Below are positions 35,452-47,107 of a stretch of 64,000 nucleotides of DNA, one piece after another. This DNA is from Anagrus nilaparvatae. Its lineage: Eukaryota > Arthropoda > Insecta > Hymenoptera > Mymaridae. The translations under genes were made by a program, and so were the position numbers. How positions within the stretch are numbered: the first letter of the stretch is position 1; each line of letters begins with the position of its first letter. Where the stretch lies: positions 372,001 to 436,000 of the forward strand of contig JAKSXM010000277.1 of the NCBI GenBank assembly GCA_022575985.1, read 5' to 3'. The notes beneath the pieces were generated by a model. It worked only from the letters and a program-made list of their open reading frames with translations, was not told the DNA's origin and ran no database searches.

Positions 35452-38400
35452 CGTATCGAAATTGTCGATCGACGTTCCGATCGAACTTTCGATCGGATTT
35501 CCGATCAGAATTTGATCGACTTTCCGATCGAAACACCGATCGAGTTTCCGATCAAAAAATTTCGATCGAAACACCGATCAAAAATCAAAATTCCGATCGA
35601 CTTTCCGATCAAAAATTTCGATCGAAAATCCGATCAAAAATCACAATTTCGATCGAGTTTCCGATAAAAAATTTTGATTGAAATTCTGATCAAAAATTAC
35701 ACTTCCGATCGAGTTTCCGATAAAAAAATTTTTATCAAAGTCCTGATTGAGGCATAATTTTTAAATTTTCATATAAAACAATTTTCCGATTTTCCAAAAA
35801 ATATGAAAAGAGAACTTTCTGCTTTACCTGAGGGTTCATGAAAACGTTTTCAATGATTCATATTTTCATTTTTTTACCCAACCATATTTTTCAAAGAAGG
35901 CTGAAAAAAACACGAAAATTAGAAGTATCTATATTACCGGAGGGTTTTCAAGGTTGAGAAAAACGTTTTCATAACTCATTCAAGCATATTTTCCGGTTTT
36001 CCAAGATGGCGGATTAATCAAGCACGTCAAAATAAGCTTTTTACATTGCCTGGGGGTTTTTGAGGTTGATAAAAACGTTTTCATAGATGAAAATTTTCAT
36101 CTTTTTACCCTACCATATTTTCCAATTTTCCATGATGGCAGACCAAAAAACATGAAAACAAAAACTATCTACATTACTTGGGAGTTTCCGGGGTCGAGAA
36201 AAACTTTTCTATTAATGAAAATTTTCATTTTTTTGCGTTAAAACGTTTTTCTCAACCTTAATAATTTGTAGGTAATATAGAAAGTTCTTCTTCATGTTTT
36301 TTGTCCCATCATATTGGGAAATTGGGAAATCTGTTGGGGCTAAAAAATTAGAATTTTCATTCATAAAAACTTTTTCTTCGACCTCGAAAACCCCCTGGCA
36401 ATGTAAAAAGCTTATTCTGAAATGTTTTTAGGTCCTCCATATTGGAAAATATATTGGAATTAAAAAACTAAAATTTTCATAAATAGAAACGTTTTTCTCG
36501 ACCCCGAAAACCCCCAGGTAATGTTGTAAGATTTATTTTCATGTTTTTCGCTCCGGCATCTTGGAAAATTGGAAAATATACTGGTGCCAAATAATGAAAA
36601 AATTTATTAATAAAATCGCTTTTCTCAAACTCGAAAACCACCAGGCAATTTTAAAAGCTTATTCTGCAATTTTTTGGTCCACCATCTTTGAAAAACGGAA
36701 AATATGCTGGGGCAAAAATTAAAATTTTTATCAAGGAAAATATTTTTTTCAACCTTGAAAATCCCTAGGTAATGTAAAAAGTTACTTTTTTCATGTTTTT
36801 TGTTCCGGCATTTTGGAAAATTGGAAAATTGTTTTGGATAAAAAATTAAAAATTACGCCTCCAGGATAACAGTTTTCCCTCGCACGATTCAATTTCATTC
36901 CGAAGGTCTTATTCGAGGAGATTACAGAAATTTCAGGGAGTTAACTCTAAAAAGTATAAATAGTTTTTAATAGGAGAGTTACAAATCTTGCATAAAATGC
37001 TTTTTATAAAAAAAAAGTAGTATATACAATTGATATATGCATAAGTTAGGGCAATATTATCCTTACTTACCTATACTCTTGATTTAAAATAAGTGGTTGG
37101 AGATAAATATAAGTATAAAATAATACATCCATATTTGACCCCTGATATCCTATCAACCTTGATAACCCCCAAGCAATATAAAAAGCTTATTCTGACATGT
37201 TTTTTTGTCCCTCCATCTTGGAGAATCGGAAAATATTCTTGGGTGAAAATATAAAAATTTTCATCAATGAGAACGTTTTTTTCAACCTCGAAAACCCTAA
37301 GGCAATGTAAAAAGCTTATTCGAAAATGTTTTTTTTCCGTCACATTGGGAAATTTAAAAATATTTTAGGATAAAATTTTATTCATTGAAATGTTTTTTTC
37401 AACCTCGAAAACCCCCAGGCAAGGTAAAAAACTTGAATGAATATTTATTTCATTATCAATAATATTTTCATTTTGAACTTAATCATGAATTTTAAACGTT
37501 TGTAATGATTTTTAAAATCTAAAAATTGATTTTTTTTTAAATATTTTTTATTAATAAACTTTTGTGAACGTAATCGCTTTTGTGACTTTCTTCTATTATT
37601 CATTTTACAACTTTATTTAAAAACTTTTAAAAAAATTTATTTAAAAAAGAAATAAACAAATATTGGTTTCAAAAAAATAAAAATAATAATTTTTTTTGTG
37701 TTTATTTTACAAATAGCCTGACAGTTAAGTTTTATTTTGTTTATTATTATTTTTACTTATCAAATATGATATAAGTATACAAAATTTATTGTTAAAAAAA
37801 GACAAATGCATGACAAAAAATAAATACCTATATATACTTTTATAAATTTGTTAAAGTTCGAAAATAATTTCACCAAAACTCGATTTCTTTGTGAAATTAT
37901 TAATCAATATATTTCTTAATTTTGAAATAAAATAAAATAAATAAAATAAATTATACATTTTTCAAATAACTGCAATTTTTTATAAATGCTTAGTAGATGA
38001 AATTATAAAATAATAAATCCAAAATGTAAAATATTTTTAAAGATTAATTAATTAGCTAAATAATTATTTCATCAACTTTAGACCAATTTTTGTAACCTTA
38101 AGGTTACAAAAGTTTGTTTTAGTAAGTAAGATAAAATGATATTTTTCTTTTAATTAAAAGCTTATTCTGACGTGTTTTTTTTATCTGTGCTCTTGGGAAA
38201 TCGGAAAATTTTCATAATTGAAAATGTTTTTCTGAATTTTGAAAACCACCATTAGTAATATAGACATTTCTACATTTTATTTTTTTGTTCCGCCTTATTG
38301 GGAAATTTGGAAATATTTTGAGATAAAAAAATGAAAAATTTTATTTATTAAAATGTTTTTTCAAACCTCGAAAATCCCCAGGCAAGGTAAAAAACTTATT

Positions 38401-39073
38401 GTAACCTTTGTAAAACTTATTATAACCCTTTTTTGGTCCACCATCTTGGAAAACTGGAAAATATGGTAGGATAAAAAGATGAAAATTTTCATCTATGAAA
38501 ACGTTTTTATCAACCTGCAATGTAAAAAGCTTATTTTGACGTGCTTTATTAATCCGCCATCTTGGAAAACCGGAAAATATGCTTGAATGAGTTATGAAAA
38601 CGTTTTTGTCAATCTAGTGTTTTTTCAGCCTTCTTTGAAAAATATAGTTGGGTAAAAAAATGAAAATATGAATCATTGAAAACGTTTTCATGAACCCTCA
38701 GGTAAAGCAGAAAGTTCCTCTTTTCATATTTTTTGGAAAATCGGAAAATTGTTTTATATGAAAATTTAAAAATTATGCCTCAATCGGGACTTTGATAAAA
38801 ATTTTTTTATCGGAAACTCGATCGGAATTGTAATTTTTGATCAGAATTTCAATCGAAATTTTTTATCGGAAACTCGATCGAAATTGTGATTTTTGATCAG
38901 ATTTTCGATCGAAATTTTTGATCGGAAAGTCGATCGGAATTTTGATTTTTGATCGGAGTTTCGATCGAAATTTTTTGATCGGAAACTCGATCGGCGAAAA
39001 TTTCGATCGGAAAGTCGATCGAATTCCGATCGAAAGTTCGATCGGAACGTCGATCGACTATTTCGATACGGGC
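35452..39073. repeat. GATCG-rich foldback element, 3.6 kb
   Basis: The outer ends are inverse copies: CCGTATCGAAATTGTCGATCG near 35454 and CGATCGACTATTTCGATACGG near 39050. Inside each end lies about 300 bp of dense 10-20 bp units TTCCGATCGA/TTTCGATCGAAA. Further in are the GATGGCGGA-type units seen in the neighbouring foldback, again in mirror order (35790-36840 against 38160-38800). The centre (36850-38150) is AT-rich, single-copy and non-coding. The small minus-strand frames at 38841-39169 are translations of GATCG units. Confidence 0.75.
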
Positions 39074-39132
39074 TAGGCATAAAAATATTGTGCAAAGGCA
39101 TTTAATTTTTTTAATATAGAGTTTATTGGTAA

Positions 39133-39175
39133 CTAGGGGGCAAGCCCCCTGCGCTTTAAAGCGCGCCAACCCCCT
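39133..39175 (-). terminator. Helitron 3' end hairpin
   Basis: A 6-bp GC stem with loop CTTG abuts the terminal CTAG. In Helitrons such a hairpin marks where rolling-circle transfer ends. Confidence 0.65.
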
Positions 39176-39605
39176 CAGGTCATTTCATGTTATATTAAAT
39201 AATAATAAACATCAGTTATATTACAATTTCAAGAGTAAATTGTGTTTGCCTATTCATATTTTTTCATATTGATCGTAATCGATCCGTTAATGAATACCAA
39301 TAATTGTGCTAAAGCGCGCCAACCCCCTCAGATCATTAGTCATTCAAATTCATTTATCATTTCAAATTAAATAAAAAAAAAAAAAAATTTATAAATCAAT
39401 TTCATTTTAATTATATTCTTACTACCTAAATCATATAAAGTTGATATTCTACGTTAAATTGAAATATATGAACATAATAGGCATAAAGAATAACAGAAAA
39501 GAATGACATTTTAAACTTGGCGTTCAAATTCAAAGTTCATAATAAGAAAGTCTGATACCCTTAAAAGTGGTTGAAAAATTTATGTTAACTCCTTGCAATA
39601 GTTTG

Positions 39606-40817
39606 TCATGTATACATTTCACTAAATACGTAATTTTTTACTTTTCTGTTAGCATGATTTACACTTTTATTTAAAAAAATTTTTAATCCTTTCTGTGATC
39701 TAACTCTAGATAAGGCAACGTAAAGTTGACCGTGTGCATAAACGTCTTTACGAAGATCTATACGAATTTTTTTAAAAGTCTGGCCTTGTGATTTGTTTAT
39801 TGTCATAGCAAAAGCTAACCTTATGGGAAATTGGCATCTTTTAAATGTAAAAGGATAATCATTTTCGCAGTACAAAGTAATACGATTTAGAAAAATAATT
39901 TCTTTAGCTCTATCTCCTGTTAAGATTTCGCATTTTAGTAAATGATTTGAAAAATCAAGAATTCTAAGACGTGTTCCATTACACAAACCTTCTTTGATAC
40001 TTATATTTCTAATTAACATAACTATAGAGTGCTGTCGAAGTCTGAGTTCATAGGGTGGTAAACAAATGGGAGATAGTGAGTTTAAGTATTCTGGTAATAT
40101 AGCTTCAGATATATCACCATTATCATCACAATTTTTTACACTATCAATGCTAGTGTAAATGTTCTCAGTACTATCATCTAGTAAATTAACAACATTCTTA
40201 TTAATTTCGTCAACATCAATATTTCTTGCAGACAATATTGCACAATGAGATAATTCTTCATAATTTTTATTTTTTATTATATCACCATAAACATATTCTT
40301 CTATGCCCGTCTCTTCAGTGGCGATAAATGTTTCTGGCAGTTGCATATTATTCTGAAGGTCATTATTTCTTCCATCACCAACACTTAACAAATATTTAGA
40401 AAATTCAATCTCGTCAGGTAATACTCTCATATTTTTGGTTAGCTTAAAGTGTTTGAAATTTTTCCATAAATGACTATATTTTATTGAAAGATTTACATCT
40501 TCACTTCGAGTTCCTCCTATTTTTACAGGTAGTAACTGTCTAAAATCTCCACCTGAAATAATTATTTTTCCACCGAAAGGTAAGTTATTATTCATGAAAT
40601 CTTTTAAAGCTCTGTCTACAATCTCTAAAGTATACCTAGGTGCCATAGGAGCTTCATCCCATATAAAAACATCTGTATCTTTTAGTAACTGAGCTTCCTT
40701 TGATTGAGCTTTAATATTTGATGTCGAATCTGAATAAGTTGGAACGGGGATACCGAATGTTTTATGAGCAGTTTTTCCTCCAGGAAGTAGAATAGCTGCA
40801 ATTCCTGTGTAAGCCAT
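39606..40817 (-). pseudogene. Helitron PIF1-type helicase, C-terminal part
   Basis: Open for 403 codons. Motifs: FIWDEAPMAP (Walker B/motif II), IIISGGDFRQLLPV (motif III), then FAMTINKSQGQTFKKIRIDL and GQLYVALSRVRS (motifs V-VI). These are the standard order for superfamily 1B PIF1 helicases, which unwind DNA during rolling-circle transposition. It is separated from the N-terminal part by a one-base change in an A9 run at 40830-40838. The protein ends at 39606. Confidence 0.85.
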
Positions 40818-41235
40818 TGAACAAACTGCTTTTTTTTTCAGATTTTAATAAATGATAAATTGTGGAATAAACAAAAGTTTTTCCAGATCCTCCTGGACCT
40901 TCAAGGAAAAAGTAACGCGGTTGATTAGGACAATTTTTTTCTAGTGCAGATTTTAAAACCATGTCAACAAATTCTTTTTGTTCTTTGTTAAGTAAATTAT
41001 ATTGATCTTCGCCTTTTTTTTTATGCTCCTCGGGTGATAAATCATCACTATTTTCAGTAATAATTTCTACTGTTTGGTCCATTGACGGAAAATCAGATAA
41101 TGATCGTCCTTCTGCAATTAACATATGACTTATATCTGCATATGCCTTTTTCTCTGCTATCAAAGATGAATATTTTTTAGCATAGACTTCAGCCATAGAA
41201 CTTTTAAATTCTGACCATAGCTCTTCTGGGTGCAA
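40762..41235 (-). pseudogene. Helitron helicase, N-terminal part with Walker A
   Basis: Contains EQKEFVDMVLKSALEKN and FFLEGPGGSGKTFVYSTIY (Walker A GGSGKT). After SEKK the frame runs off into nonsense because of the A-run frameshift, and the other frame continues with the helicase. Upstream it is in frame with the preceding Rep part, separated only by a TGA at about 41236-41238. Confidence 0.85.
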
Positions 41236-41241
41236 GGGTTG

Positions 41242-42192
41242 TCAATGAATTAAAATACGGACAAACAATTGTCGCAGGCTTTTTGGCATCATCCAAAGAC
41301 TTGCTTCTTGTAAAGCTTTTCGCCATTCTTCATCATCTTCAATAAGCCCTAATGTTAAGCAGGTAGCCACAAAAGTAGGGTATATAACTCCATCAATAGT
41401 TCTTAAATCAATGAAATTTTTTGCCCCTCTGACATGCAACAACAATACTCTGAAATGGAATAGCTCAATTTGAGTTGGACTTACGGAATACATTCTTCCA
41501 ATAACATCGAACTTTTGCTGGCGTTTTTCCCATTGCATTTTATTGCTACCGGGAACTTTTTTAAAGGTATAGTAATTCGGAATGTCAGGGTATATATATT
41601 GTCTAGCTTCTGGATCTCTTTCGTTTAAGGCAAAGTAATCCATTAACATTGTTACTTTATTTAAAGCATTTTGAAGCTCTTCATCATTACCATCATTTTC
41701 AATAATTATGCTTTGTTCTTTGGGTAAATGCACTGGTAATCGAATTATGCTGTGACTTTTTTCCTGTAAAGCCTTGTTTAAAATACGCCAGCATGCTTCA
41801 GTAGGACCAACGTACCTGGCTTCAATGTATTGTTTTACTTCGTCGTGTTCAATTATGCTTTCATCAGAATTCTCATTACTGAGGATGATAGATGCTGCAT
41901 CATGCCCTTTGTAAATATATTTATGAATGTATTTTACTGACTTTATGCTTGATACGGCTACTACGTTAATATGACAATCAAAAGTCAGTAATAATTCTGG
42001 ATTATATGGAACAACATGTCTGTTATCTACAATGTAATTGTTTCGTTTCTGATACGTAATTCCAGTATTCCGTCGCCTATAAATAGGATATCCATTTTCA
42101 TCTAATATTGTTTCATCTTGGAAATCCATTGGATAATGTTTAGAACATTTTCCGTTATTTTGGCACCAATCTCCACAAGGGCCATGAATCAT
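41242..42192 (-). pseudogene. Helitron Rep, catalytic-Tyr part
   Basis: Begins MIHGPCGDWCQNNGKCSKH and includes VKYIHKYIYKGHD. This is the Helitron Rep tyrosine block (Y...KY..K), whose two Tyr residues cut and join single strands. It ends at an in-frame TGA, after which the same frame continues as LHPEELW. The stop is therefore a point nonsense mutation rather than a gene end. Confidence 0.8.
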
Positions 42193-42199
42193 ATGAGTG

Positions 42200-43942
42200 T
42201 TAATTCATTAACACTGCATTGTGTAACCGTAAATTCTCTTCAGGTGTTGGAATTTCGGCACAAATATATTTATTAACAATATTGGGAGTTGTAAGTTTAA
42301 ATTGTCTTTTCAGGGTTATTAATAAGTGAATATGCGGTAATCCTCGTTTTTGAAATTCAATAACGTACACATAAGCCAATATCCCAAAAAATTTTTTTTT
42401 AATCATAGAGATCAATTCATTTTTTTTTTCATTAAAAACTCGGGCAACTAGATCAGGACGATCTGCAGCGGTTTGTTCTGGTAATAAATTCTCTTTTATT
42501 TCCGGCCAATTCGGATTACATGTCATCGTTAGAAATATATCCGGTCGGCCATACTTTCGAACGATAGCCATGGAGTCTTGATAACATTGGGTCATATACC
42601 TTGGAGATCCTATGAATGTTGATGGTAATATAACAATTTTTCCAACATGGCCATTGGAACTTATAGCTTTGTTATTTAAATGATCATTTAATCCCTTATA
42701 CGTATCAGCTCTAAGTTTTTTTTGATTAGCTTTAATATATTCAGTTTTGTCATGCTCTATTTTAACATAATTATCTACGACATACTGTTGAGTTAATCTA
42801 CGAGCACAGATAAATGGATTAAATTCGTTTGATCTTATTGCTAATTTATATCTAACATAAGCACATCGAGAAACCCTGCGATTGCTATTTAATCGTTTTA
42901 AATTTCGATGCCAACCTCGATTTCCATATGGATAAAGTAAAGGATATACCCATGGTTCAATGTTTGGATCCATTGAGCTAACATACTGCAATTTATTCGA
43001 ATGAATATTTGTGATTGTTACATAAGATTCCGGAATTTCGCCGTCAGCTGTGGTAGTAAAAACTGCAGCAACTTCATTGCATCTTTGAAAATTAAAACGT
43101 CTTTTATCCGTTCCTGGTTTTAAAGTAAATAATAGCTGTACTTCAGGTGCGCAACTATTGTCATTGTTTGTATTTAATAACTTTTGTTGTTCTTCAATTT
43201 CTTGATTCATCATTTGATAAGACTGAGCAAAAATATTATTCTCTCTGATAAACCCATCTAAAGTTCTAAGAAGTTCGGGATCTAATTTAACTTTTGCATT
43301 TTGATTTATTCTTTGAGTAAGAGCTTCTTTTGGATCCGTAATAAAGAGTTGTCCATAAGTAGGATTTTCATTAACCGCAGGATGCAAAGCTGTATTGATT
43401 CTATTATATATTTGGCCCTGGACTTTAAAACAGTAAGGACCTGGTCTTGTTTTTTTAGAATCCTTGAAAATTTCTCCAGTTTGAAAAGATGCAAAAGCGA
43501 GTGAATTATTGTAAACTCGAATACGTTGGAAAAAAGTGTTCGACTTTTCATGCGAACCATTAAATAAAGATTTAAGGAATACGGGAAACTCGGGCATGGG
43601 TTCTAATTTTACAGCACCATGAGAGCAGCAGTCATTAAATGAACATCCTTTATTCGAAACCTTTTCTGACTCAAAATGCAATGCTCTACAGTAGATACAT
43701 TTGACATTCAATGAACCAAGGTGATGTTGAGTAGGGTTTATATTTGAAAAGTCGATTTCTTCAACATTTCTCAACAGACTATTTCCGCGTTGCATTTCTT
43801 CTTGCGGCACGGAACTAAAAATTCTGTTTGCCTTTATACGATCATACCGACGTTTTTGGGCTAGGGCATTTCGCTCACGCTGTGCTTTTCGAAATTTTTC
43901 CTGTTCTTCAGGAGTTCGATTAATTCGTGGTCGACCCATCAT
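42200..43942 (-). pseudogene. Helitron Rep N-terminal and HUH domain
   Basis: 580 codons. The N-terminus is basic (RTPEEQEKFRKAQRERNAL). A Cys-rich zinc-binding block follows (CIYCRALHF...CC), then YPYGNRGWHRNLKRL, the block PDIFLTMTCNPNWPEIKENL, and FQKRGLPHIHLLITL. The last is the HUH-type metal-binding motif (H-I-H) of Helitron rolling-circle nucleases. The frame breaks at about 42195-42205, right after RLHNAVLMN, and the Rep continues in another frame. Confidence 0.85.
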
Positions 43943-43960
43943 AAAAAATTTTTTTAGTTG

Positions 43961-44589
43961 AAATCAAAACAAAGTTAAAATATCTGTATAATTAAAATGG
44001 AAATTAAAAATATACTTGATAAATTTAGCTTTAATTATTGTATTAAAGAGACAATGAAAAAAATTTCTTTGTGTAAATGCAATTAAACTGTATTATTATT
44101 TTGGAAATTATAGTTAAAATTTTTTCCGGTAACGATATTTTATATTTATTATATTTAAATTTATTATGTGATCTAAATTATTTTATATAATCGAAAAATT
44201 TAACAAATAAGATTATGCATTAAATTTAGAAAACTTGTAAATATTAGGTCTTGACTAAATAAATTCTTTATCTAACGAAAAATCCTTTCATAAATTTAAA
44301 ATAATACTTTTAAATTATATTTTGTTAAAATTAAAAATAAGATTGAAAATTAGTTTAGGATAAAAATTACCCAAAATTTGTAATGATAAAATAAAATAAT
44401 AATATATTCGGTAAATTGAAATATTTAATAAGATTTTCAAATTAAATTATATTATGTATTTATCAAAAGCTATATTTTTTACGTTTTTAAGTATAAAAAT
44501 GAATACCTACTTTGAAACAGTAAATATATATATTCTTGTTATCTCGATTGGAATAAGCTTTTATAATTTATAATATTTATAATTATTTA
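43961..44589. other. AT-rich Helitron 5' flank
   Basis: Should contain the Helitron 5' end (minus-strand 5'-TC), but no defensible terminus was found. Otherwise featureless. Confidence 0.4.
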
Positions 44590-46322
44590 TAATTTATAAT
44601 AGGCTGATTCCATGTGAAACGTACGTTGACCTCCAGATGGGGTCTTCCGATTGGGCTGTAACTTTGCACAGGTGATTATATATATAAAATGTCCTCACTC
44701 CCCAAATTTTACGTCGTAAAATCGCTTCTAGCCGTCTCTGTGAATTTTTGAAAATTGGGACCGATTTTAAAGCTCTCAGCCACCAACTTTTGCTTCATTA
44801 TATAAAAGCATGAAAAAATGTTTAAAATATTATTAGAAAAACGGTTTCGATCGGAAATTTCCCTGGCTATCCGAATTTCTAAACCATTTTTTAAAATTTT
44901 TACGTGGAAAGCCGGCAAATTGGAAAATGTGAGCCGTACCGTCTGTAGCTCATAACTCAAAACCCGTCACTTCAAATAACTTCAAACTGGGAGTGGAGAC
45001 TGAGTATTCCATATACTTTCACCTGATATTAATATGGGTATGGGTATTTTCACATACGGAAAAGTTATAACGATAATTAGTGAAATTTTCCGATTTTGAA
45101 AATGCAAATTTAGCGAAAAAAGCTATATTTATATGCAAATTTAGGCAGAACCGATTTCATATGTAAAATTTATCATAAAATAAATTATTTTTTTATGCCT
45201 TTAAACCTTTTCTATTGATATATATAGTCAATTCTACGAAATTAGACTTTTTATAAGAAGCTATTCAAGTAATTCTTATTGAAAATGACCTAATAGGAAA
45301 ACGAATGTCTGGAATTTTGAAAAATCAAATTTGGCTGGATTTAGTATGTTAAAATATGACACCTTACCAATTTTTATGGTTCTGGATTAAAAACTTTTGA
45401 AATAACAGCTGTTTTTTGAATTAAAAATATTTTCCAATTTTTAAAGAAAATCTGAGTAAATTTTCTTTTTTAATTTTTTTACACTCTGAACAGAGCTCAA
45501 AAACTATTTTCAACCATAAGAAATAGCTGAAACTTCTTACTGAGAGTCATTTTGGCTGGCAGTTTTTGGAAAAACATCGAGGAAGCAGAATAAAACTAAA
45601 ATTCTGAATAAAAATTTTTTTTTAATGTGGATTTTTCAAACACTGGGAAATTCTTTTCTTTTTTGTTGCACTTAAAATTACTGTTCTTCAAAAAGAAAAT
45701 TTTAATTCTTTTTTAAAATTTCTATTTCTGGGTATTTAACCTTTTTAGTTATGAAAAACTTAAAAAACAAATAATTATAAAATATAGTAATTAAAAATCC
45801 ATATTAAAAAAAAATTTTTTCTTTAGAATTTTAGTTTTATTCAGCTTTCCTCGATGTTTTTCCAAAAACTGACAGCCGAAATGACTCAGTAAGAAGATTC
45901 AGCTATTTCTTATGTTTGAAAATAGTTTTTGAGTTCTGTTAAGAGTGTAAAAAAATTAAAATAGAAAATTTACTCCGATTTTATTTAAAAATTTGAAAAT
46001 ATTTTTAATTCAAAAAACAGCTGCTATTTCAAAATTTTTTAATCCAGAACCATAAAAATTGGTAAGGTGTCATATTTTAACATACTAAATCAAGCCAAAT
46101 TTGATTTTTCAAAATACCTGATATTCGTTTTCCTATTAGGTCTTTTCACTAAGAATTACTTGAATAGCTTCTTATAAAAAGACTAATTTCGTAGAATTGA
46201 CTATATATATCAATAGAAAAGGTTTAAAGGCATTAAAAAATAATTTATTTTATGATAAATTTTACATATGAAATCGGTTCTGCCTAAATTTGCATATAAA
46301 TATAGCTTTTTTCGCTAAATTG
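44590..46322. repeat. Foldback repeat with 500-bp arms
   Basis: 45110-45640 is the inverse of 45800-46322 (shared: ACCGATTTCATATGTAAAAT, TGACACCTTACCAATTTTTA). The centre lies near 45720. The left extension 44590-45110 is unpaired, which suggests the right end was truncated by the hairpin repeat at 46322. Confidence 0.7.
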
Positions 46323-46475
46323 TAGAGAGTAAGAATATTGTACTTACTCTGTACCAATTAAAGAAATTCTTGATCTCTGCCATATAATAAATAAATTAAT
46401 TTTAATCAAATATTTCTTTAATTAATACAGAGTATGTACAATATTCTTTAAAATAACAGCAATGAATTTTCCAAA
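46323..46475. repeat. Hairpin repeat, left flank of the virus-like element
   Basis: GAATATTGTACTTACTCTGT at 46332 is inverted at 46430 (ACAGAGTATGTACAATATTC). The block continues to TTTTCCAAA where the Polinton-like element begins. It is a copy of 55590-55760 on the other strand. Confidence 0.75.
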
Positions 46476-46616
46476 AGTAGTATATAAAAGCGGGAGGTTT
46501 GCTCCCGCATGGGGTTTTTTTGGCCTCAGGTACGGATTCTGCTCCCGCATGGGGGTTTTTACGTATCTGCACCCGCATCTGTATAAAGTTATGGCTATGA
46601 AGTTGCTGGTTAAGCG
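46476..46616 (+). repeat. Left terminal inverted repeat
   Basis: 141 bp, about 90% matched to the inverse of 54684-54824. It contains a TATA box at 46481-46490 and three GCTCCCGCAT-type motifs at 46501, 46541 and 46569. Confidence 0.9.
46481..46490 (+). promoter_or_regulatory. TATA box in the left TIR
   Basis: TATATAAAAG, a near-ideal TATA box, five bases inside the element end and pointing inward. The same box is in the right TIR. Transcription from it is inference. Confidence 0.55.
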
Positions 46617-46871
46617 GCACGTGCAAATTTCCAGATGGTTCTATGTTTAGCATTGTAAGTTTTGCTCCCGCATACGGGAAAATTCCTGCACATGTACTTT
46701 TTAACTTTATGTTTGAGATCAAGAGTTCAATAATCTTTTAGTTGTACCCGCTTTTATATGTAAGTTTTACTATTGAAATACTACGTAAGCGGGATTTGAA
46801 AGATTTAGTGTTTACTTCTGCTCCCGCATGTATATTTTCAGTTTTGCAAGGTTCATTTTTTGCTCCCGCAT
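46501..46871 (+). repeat. GCTCCCGCAT motif array
   Basis: Copies at 46501, 46541, 46569 (GCACCCGCAT), 46664, 46820 and 46862; the last three lie inside the TIR boundary on the unique side. The right end has GCCCCCGCAT (54799-54790), GCTCCCGCAT (54759-54750) and GCACCCGCAT (54731-54722) on the minus strand. The last of the left copies sit in a larger direct repeat (46661-46705 and 46859-46904) that adds CCTGCAC(A/G)TGT. These may be binding sites for a replication or transposition protein. Confidence 0.7.
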
Positions 46872-47107
46872 TGGCTAAAATTCCTGCACGTGTGCTTTTT
46901 CAAAAAGTTTGGACAACTAACCCCCCCATTCTTTATCCAATATACTAAACTGGGGGAGAGTTCTTATAAAAATCGAGACGCCAAACGTTTCTTCTTCATT
47001 ATTTTTTTGTCCTCGGCTTCAATCGAGTGTACGAAAAATTATTTACAGTTTATTTAAAATATAAACTATTATTTTTACAGACATTTGAATAAAAAATATA
47101 ATAAAAA

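Larger units (their letters stand above)
39133..43960 (-). mobile_element. Helitron (autonomous type, inactivated)
   Basis: Minus-strand Rep-helicase element. The 3' terminus is CTAG at 39136-39133 followed by T, preceded by a hairpin (AGGGGG CTTG CCCCCT, 39150-39135), as expected for Helitron 3' ends. The protein is complete in outline but carries one frameshift, one nonsense codon and one homopolymer frameshift. The 5' TC terminus was not located; it should lie to the right of 43942. A second partial copy of the subterminal block CGCGCCAACCCCCTCAG occurs at 39314. Confidence 0.85.

Noticed and set aside
35452..35740. CRISPR-like or satellite array of GATCG units
   Set aside because: The array is mirrored at the other end of the same element, so it is part of a foldback, not an independent array.
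38841..39169. Arg/Ser/Asp-rich minus-strand proteins
   Set aside because: Translations of the GATCG repeat units in the foldback arm.
43301..43560. Small frames on both strands inside the Helitron
   Set aside because: They overlap the 580-codon Rep frame and have no homology signal.
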